Shown one piece after another: positions 35,344-38,822 of a stretch of DNA of 38,822 nucleotides. Numbering within the stretch: position 1 is the first letter of the stretch; each line of letters starts with the position of its first letter. The notes beneath the pieces were generated by a model, which did no database searches, was not told the origin of the DNA, and worked only from the letters and a program-made list of their open reading frames with translations. The position numbers and the translations under genes are program-made. The DNA is from Myxococcota bacterium (GTDB taxonomy: Bacteria > Myxococcota_A > UBA9160 > UBA6930): assembly GCA_030065975.1 (NCBI GenBank), contig JASJCN010000016.1:1-38822 (forward strand), given 5' to 3'.

Positions 35344-36293
35344 CCGAGGCGCCGAAACGGCAGGCCGTAGGTCTCGGCAACGTGCTGGACCACCTCGGGA
35401 CAGAAGCAGTAGTCGCGAACCCGGGCCACGTGGGCGCCCTCCTCCTCGAAGCGCCAGACCTCCTCGAGAGCCTCGCCACGACCGTGGTCGCGAAAGGCCA
35501 GCACGATCGGCTCGCCGTCCCACTCGCGCACCTCGAGCCGCATCGGATAGGGATCGCGATTGGCCTCGCGATCGGGCAGGTGATGGTAGAAGCAGCCGTG
35601 GAGCCAGCCTTCGCGTGCGTGGTGCTCCCGCCCGACGCCCATGCCCGCCGGAAAGGCCTGGGCCTCGGCATCCTCGAGGAGCAGGAGCTTGAGCGCATCC
35701 ATGTCCCGCGCGCGGAAGGCGGTGACGAAGCGATCGACCAGCTCGCGCGACGCACGCGCCGGACGGGCCTCGCCCTGCGTCCGAGCGAGCCGCTTCCGCC
35801 CGCGATGCAGGGCGACCTTCACTGCGCCCTCGCTCGACGAGAGGATCCCGGCGATCTCCGCATGCGAGAGATCGAAGGCGTCCTTCATCACGACCGCGGC
35901 CGCCTCTCGGGGCGAGAGCGCGAGCACGCTCTCCGCGGCGTCTCGCAGCCGCGCCTCTTCCTCGGGGTTCCCGGCGCGCGGGTCCATACGCTCCTCCTCG
36001 GCGCCGCCCACCGGCTCGGGGCGGGCCCGACGACACTCGTCGATCCACAGGTTGGTCAGGATCCGGAGCAGATAGGCGCGCGGGTTGCGGAGGTTGCCCC
36101 GGTGCATCGCCAGGGCGCCGAAGGCCCGCAGCAGCCCGTCCTGGACGAGGTCTTCCGCGTCGAACGCGTTGCCCGTGAGACCGCAGGCGAACCGAAACAG
36201 TCCCGGACGCAGGGGAGCGGTCTCCTCGATGAAGGCGCCCCAGGCGTTGGAGAGACCCTCTTCGGGATCTTCGGGATACAGGCTCTCGGGCAT
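35280..36293 (-). CDS. ECF-like sigma factor with a SnoaL-like C-terminal domain
   Basis: RNA polymerase sigma factor of 337 residues. Sigma region 2 (about 20-95) includes NAFDAEDLVQDGLLRAFGAL and AYLLRILTNLWIDECRR. Region 4 (about 118-172) includes LSPREAAAVVMKDAFDLSHAEIAGIL and the helix-turn-helix SEGAVKVALHRGRKRL. Residues about 180-325 form an NTF2/SnoaL-like domain, as in ECF41-type factors where it controls activity without an anti-sigma partner; the ECF41 signatures WLPEP and DGGGR are not visible, so this is a different subgroup. No anti-sigma gene is adjacent. ATG 36293 is divergent from the HIT gene across 116 bases, in which I see no clear ECF promoter. Confidence 0.9.
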   Translation of the reverse strand: MPESLYPEDPEEGLSNAWGAFIEETAPLRPGLFRFACGLTGNAFDAEDLVQDGLLRAFGALAMHRGNLRNPRAYLLRILTNLWIDECRRARPEPVGGAEEERMDPRAGNPEEEARLRDAAESVLALSPREAAAVVMKDAFDLSHAEIAGILSSSEGAVKVALHRGRKRLARTQGEARPARASRELVDRFVTAFRARDMDALKLLLLEDAEAQAFPAGMGVGREHHAREGWLHGCFYHHLPDREANRDPYPMRLEVREWDGEPIVLAFRDHGRGEALEEVWRFEEEGAHVARVRDYCFCPEVVQHVAETYGLPFRRLGYRFTEDWVTAAAELAPSDPA

Positions 36294-36409
36294 GACGCGC
36301 TCCTCGGGCTCGTGGGCCGGTCGCTGGATTCGGGTGGATTCGATTCCTCGACGGGCGAGCCCCGGGAAAGGTTACGCCGCCTCGGAGGCGCCCGGGCTAC
36401 CGTGTCGGC

Positions 36410-36856
36410 GTGGCTCTGCATCCCGAGTGCTTCGTGTGCCGCAAGCATGCCGGCGAGGTCGAGGTCCCGGGCGGGCCCGTCTATCGCGACGAGCTCGTCC
36501 AGGCGGGCCACGGGATCATCGAGGAAGGCCAGGACACCACCTACCTGGGCCTGCTCTTCGTCGAGCCGCGGCGCCACGCCCGGGGCATGGGCGACCTCGA
36601 CGAGGCCGAGGCCCAGCGGATCGGCAGCGTCTGCGCGCGCATCTGCCGCGCGCTCGAGGAGTCCGAGGGCGCCGAGCGCGTGTACGTCTTCGTGCTCGGC
36701 CACGGCGTGGACCATCTCCACCTGTGGCTCTTGCCGCGCTATCCGGGAACCCCCGACGACGTGATCGGGATGTCGATGCTCAAGTGGCCGGGCGCACGCC
36801 GAGGAGGGCCGATCGAGATGGAGGCCCTCTGCGCACGCGTCCGCGAGCGGCTCTGA
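36410..36856 (+). CDS. HIT-family protein
   Basis: Histidine-triad superfamily protein of 148 residues, likely a nucleotide hydrolase or transferase. C7 and C10 (CFVC) with a nearby His form a zinc site common in the family. The triad region reads GVDHLHLWLLPRYPG: His102 and His104 are present, but the third position is Trp106 instead of His. The catalytic (middle) His is kept. The C-terminal ARRGGPIEMEALCARVRERL is an added helix. The start is GTG 36410, with only a distant GGAGGCG upstream. The stop is 14 bases from the convergent monooxygenase stop. Confidence 0.82.
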   Translation: MALHPECFVCRKHAGEVEVPGGPVYRDELVQAGHGIIEEGQDTTYLGLLFVEPRRHARGMGDLDEAEAQRIGSVCARICRALEESEGAERVYVFVLGHGVDHLHLWLLPRYPGTPDDVIGMSMLKWPGARRGGPIEMEALCARVRERL

Positions 36857-36870
36857 ATCGCGGCGCTTGC

Positions 36871-38565
36871 CTAGGGGCGCGGAGCGAGCAGCGCGGCCAG
36901 GGCCGCCGAGAGCGCGCCCTTGGGATCTTCGGGCCGCGAGATCGCCCGCCAGGCCACGTGCTGGTCGGGGCGGACGAGGAGCGCGCCGCCGCGCTCGAGG
37001 CCGCAGACCTCGGCCCAGTGGTCGTCGGGCTCGTTGGCATCGGTTCCGATCCGCACGTGGGCGAGCGGCACGCCGGATACGGCAGCCGCCGCCGCGGCCC
37101 ACTCGGCATCGTCGCCCCAGCTGAGCAAGGTGAAGCCGGCGTAGTCGATCAGGTCGAGGCTCGAGATCCGCTCGCCATCGCGCTCGAGCCAGGCGTGGGG
37201 CAGGCGCGCCCCCGGGCGACTCGAGGCCCGGTACTCACGGACCGGGTTCTCGAGGGCGGGAGGCTCGCTTCCGTCCGGCACGAGGGTGCCCTCGGCGTAG
37301 GCGAACCCGATCTGCAGGCCCAGCATGTCGAAGTGCTCGGCCTGGTTCTCGATCGCCGTAACGACCGCAGCGCGCGCCGCCGGATCGGCGAGCGTCGCCT
37401 CCATGCGGGCCCGAGTGCGTTCCTCGGTGATGCCCAGCGCCTGGGGCACCTGGACCATCTTGAGTGCGTTGCGCAGGCTCTGGTCGGCGTTGTTCTGTGC
37501 CACCGGGAGTCGCTCGCGCTCGTAGCTGTCGAGCAGCGCACTCGGTGCCCAGCCGTCGGCCGTGGCGCCGAGCCGCCAGACCAGGTCGTGCACGTCCTGG
37601 ACGCCGGAGTTCAGGCCGAGCCCGCCGGTCGGCGGGAAGCGGTGGGCGGAGTCGCCCGCCAGGAAGATCCGGCCGCGGCGCATGCCGTCGGCGACCTGCG
37701 CGCTCATCGTCCAGTTGCCGCGCTCGACGATGCGCACCGGGACGTCGTCGCGCCCGATGGCGCGCTGCACGAGCGCGAGGCACCGCGCCTCGTCGTAGTC
37801 TTCGGGAGACTCGGCGTCGGAGTCGAAGGGGTTCATGTAGACCCACGCCGGGTCGCCCTCGATGTCGTGCGCGACCAGCGCGCCGCCCACCTCGGGGTCG
37901 AGGATCCAATAGAGCGCCCCGGGGCGATCGGCGACGAGGGGCCGCAGGTCGGCCTCGAAGTGGATCATCACGAAGCTCTCGAGCTTGGGCGGACCCTGGA
38001 GCTCGATGTCCAGCGACTTGCGCACCCGGCTGCCGGCTCCGTCGCACCCGAGCAGCACGTCGCTCCGGATCTCGTACTCGGCTCCGCCCTCGAGGTCGCG
38101 CAGCACGGAGGTCACGCCGTCCTCGTCCTGCTCGGCGCGCTGCCACTCCTGGGAGTACCGCACCTCGGCGCTGGGCAGCTTCGCCAACGTGTCGAGCAGG
38201 ATCGGCTCGAAGCGGTTCTGCGAGAGGTTCCGGAGCGGCGTCGGGGTATCGCGCAGGCAGCCGTCGTCCTGGCGCTCGAAGGGCAGGCGGCCGATCTCCT
38301 CGCCCACCAGATCCGTCACGAAGACCGTGAGGCCGCCGTCGGCGGGATCCATCGACCCCTGGGCCAGGGCGTCCATGTCGACGCCCGCCTGACGGCAGAT
38401 CTCGAAGGTGCGCGCGTTGACGACGTGGGCGGCGGGCTGGCGGATCGGGCCGGGACGCCGGTCGACCACGAGCACCGGGCGCCCCTGCCGGGCCAGCAGG
38501 ATCGCGCCCATCAATCCGACCGGGCCGGCGCCGACGATGAGGGTGGGGGTCTCGATTCGGTCCAT
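36871..38565 (-). CDS. FAD-dependent aromatic-type monooxygenase
   Basis: Flavoprotein hydroxylase of 564 residues of the PheA/TfdB/MhpA group. N-terminal ADP-binding motif LIVGAGPVGLMGA, middle LLGCDGAGSRVRKSL and second FAD motif RGRIFLAGDSAHRFPPTGGLGLN are all intact. The last 170 residues form the thioredoxin-like C-terminal domain of this family (FTLLSWGDDAEWAAA, GALLVRPDQHVAWR). It would hydroxylate an aromatic ring using NAD(P)H and O2; the substrate is unknown. ATG 38565 has GGGAGAG upstream; the stop of the upstream SDR is 11 bases away, so the two are co-transcribed and may act in one catabolic route. Confidence 0.9.
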   Translation of the reverse strand: MDRIETPTLIVGAGPVGLMGAILLARQGRPVLVVDRRPGPIRQPAAHVVNARTFEICRQAGVDMDALAQGSMDPADGGLTVFVTDLVGEEIGRLPFERQDDGCLRDTPTPLRNLSQNRFEPILLDTLAKLPSAEVRYSQEWQRAEQDEDGVTSVLRDLEGGAEYEIRSDVLLGCDGAGSRVRKSLDIELQGPPKLESFVMIHFEADLRPLVADRPGALYWILDPEVGGALVAHDIEGDPAWVYMNPFDSDAESPEDYDEARCLALVQRAIGRDDVPVRIVERGNWTMSAQVADGMRRGRIFLAGDSAHRFPPTGGLGLNSGVQDVHDLVWRLGATADGWAPSALLDSYERERLPVAQNNADQSLRNALKMVQVPQALGITEERTRARMEATLADPAARAAVVTAIENQAEHFDMLGLQIGFAYAEGTLVPDGSEPPALENPVREYRASSRPGARLPHAWLERDGERISSLDLIDYAGFTLLSWGDDAEWAAAAAAVSGVPLAHVRIGTDANEPDDHWAEVCGLERGGALLVRPDQHVAWRAISRPEDPKGALSAALAALLAPRP

Positions 38566-38576
38566 GAGTTCTCTCC

Positions 38577-38822
38577 CTAGATCAGGCCGGCGTAGCTTCC
38601 GCCGTCGAGCTGTAGGTTCTGTCCGGAGATGAAGCCGGCCTGGGCACTGCACAGGAAGGCGCAGGCGTCGCCCAGCTCCTCGGGCCGGCCGAGCCGGCCG
38701 GCGGCGATGCTCGCCTTCATCTCGTCGTAGGCCTGCTCGAGGCTCACGCCGCCGATCTTCGCGCGGAGCTCGGCCATTCCGCGCTGCCGGTCGGTGTCGA
38801 TGCGCTCGGGGAGCAGGTTGTT
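38577..38822 (-). CDS. Short-chain dehydrogenase/reductase, C-terminal part (cut by the window edge)
   Basis: The last 81 codons of an SDR; the frame stays open to the end of the window, so the start and the Rossmann and catalytic motifs lie outside. Visible: NNLLPERIDTDRQRGM, then AGRLGRPEELGDACAFL and the family ending GFISGQNLQLDGGSYAGLI. It is upstream of the FAD monooxygenase on the same strand with an 11-base gap. Sure about the family, not about the substrate. Confidence 0.88.
   Translation of the reverse strand, partial: NNLLPERIDTDRQRGMAELRAKIGGVSLEQAYDEMKASIAAGRLGRPEELGDACAFLCSAQAGFISGQNLQLDGGSYAGLI

Noticed and set aside
36294..36409. Self-promoter of the ECF-like sigma factor in the divergent gap
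   Set aside because: GGAATC occurs on the minus strand but without a -10 at a fitting distance, and the recognition sequence of this subgroup is unknown.

Overview
The window is very GC-rich and densely coded, with no intergenic stretch longer than about 150 bases. I see no rRNA, tRNA, CRISPR array, transposase or phage gene. The organism is probably a Gram-negative environmental bacterium: there is a LolA-like periplasmic protein next to an RND exporter, secreted proteins with Sec signals, and frequent GTG/TTG starts. A deltaproteobacterial or Myxococcota-like lineage is my guess, from gene style only and not from a marker gene.

Left part (1-15,930): mixed housekeeping and accessory genes. 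These are a DUF4097 repeat protein, an unusual RND-cyclic-nucleotide-binding-TerB-like fusion with a LolA-like partner, a YdjM-type membrane hydrolase, an aquaporin-family channel, a GNAT enzyme, a META-domain lipoprotein, ychF-rnhA, a cardiolipin-synthase-like PLD, a nitroreductase and an alpha/beta hydrolase divergent around a 20-bp palindrome, an EVE-domain protein, a secreted calcium-repeat protein, an MBL hydrolase, a 3Fe-4S ferredoxin, and msrB with a small zinc-ribbon membrane protein. Several convergent pairs share a 4-base CTAG/CTAA stop overlap.

Middle part (15,936-33,866): a lipid and steroid catabolic region. Its core (24,171-33,866, all + strand, tightly coupled) carries IpdA, IpdB, IpdC, EchA20, a FadE30-like dehydrogenase, a second acyl-CoA dehydrogenase, a FadA6-like thiolase, an SDR, a third acyl-CoA dehydrogenase and a second SDR. 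This is the gene set that degrades the last two steroid rings (C and D, via HIP-CoA) in mycobacteria. Upstream lie three acyl-CoA ligases, a SnoaL-fold protein with a Tyr/Asp/His triad like that of the bile-acid dehydratase BaiE, and a thiolase-like lipid-transfer protein with a degenerate active site. Two near-identical 23-bp inverted repeats (half-site ATACGATACGG) sit 63-64 bases before the start codons of the ligase pair (minus strand) and of ipdA (plus strand). One overlaps the -10 of a TTGACA promoter. They look like operators of a TetR-type regulator that is not encoded here, and they tie the ligases and the ring-cleavage operon into one regulon.

Right part (33,871-38,822): a secreted beta-helix protein, a GNAT enzyme overlapping tail-to-tail with an ECF-like sigma factor carrying a SnoaL-like C-terminal domain, a HIT-family protein, an FAD-dependent aromatic-type monooxygenase, and the end of an SDR cut by the window edge.
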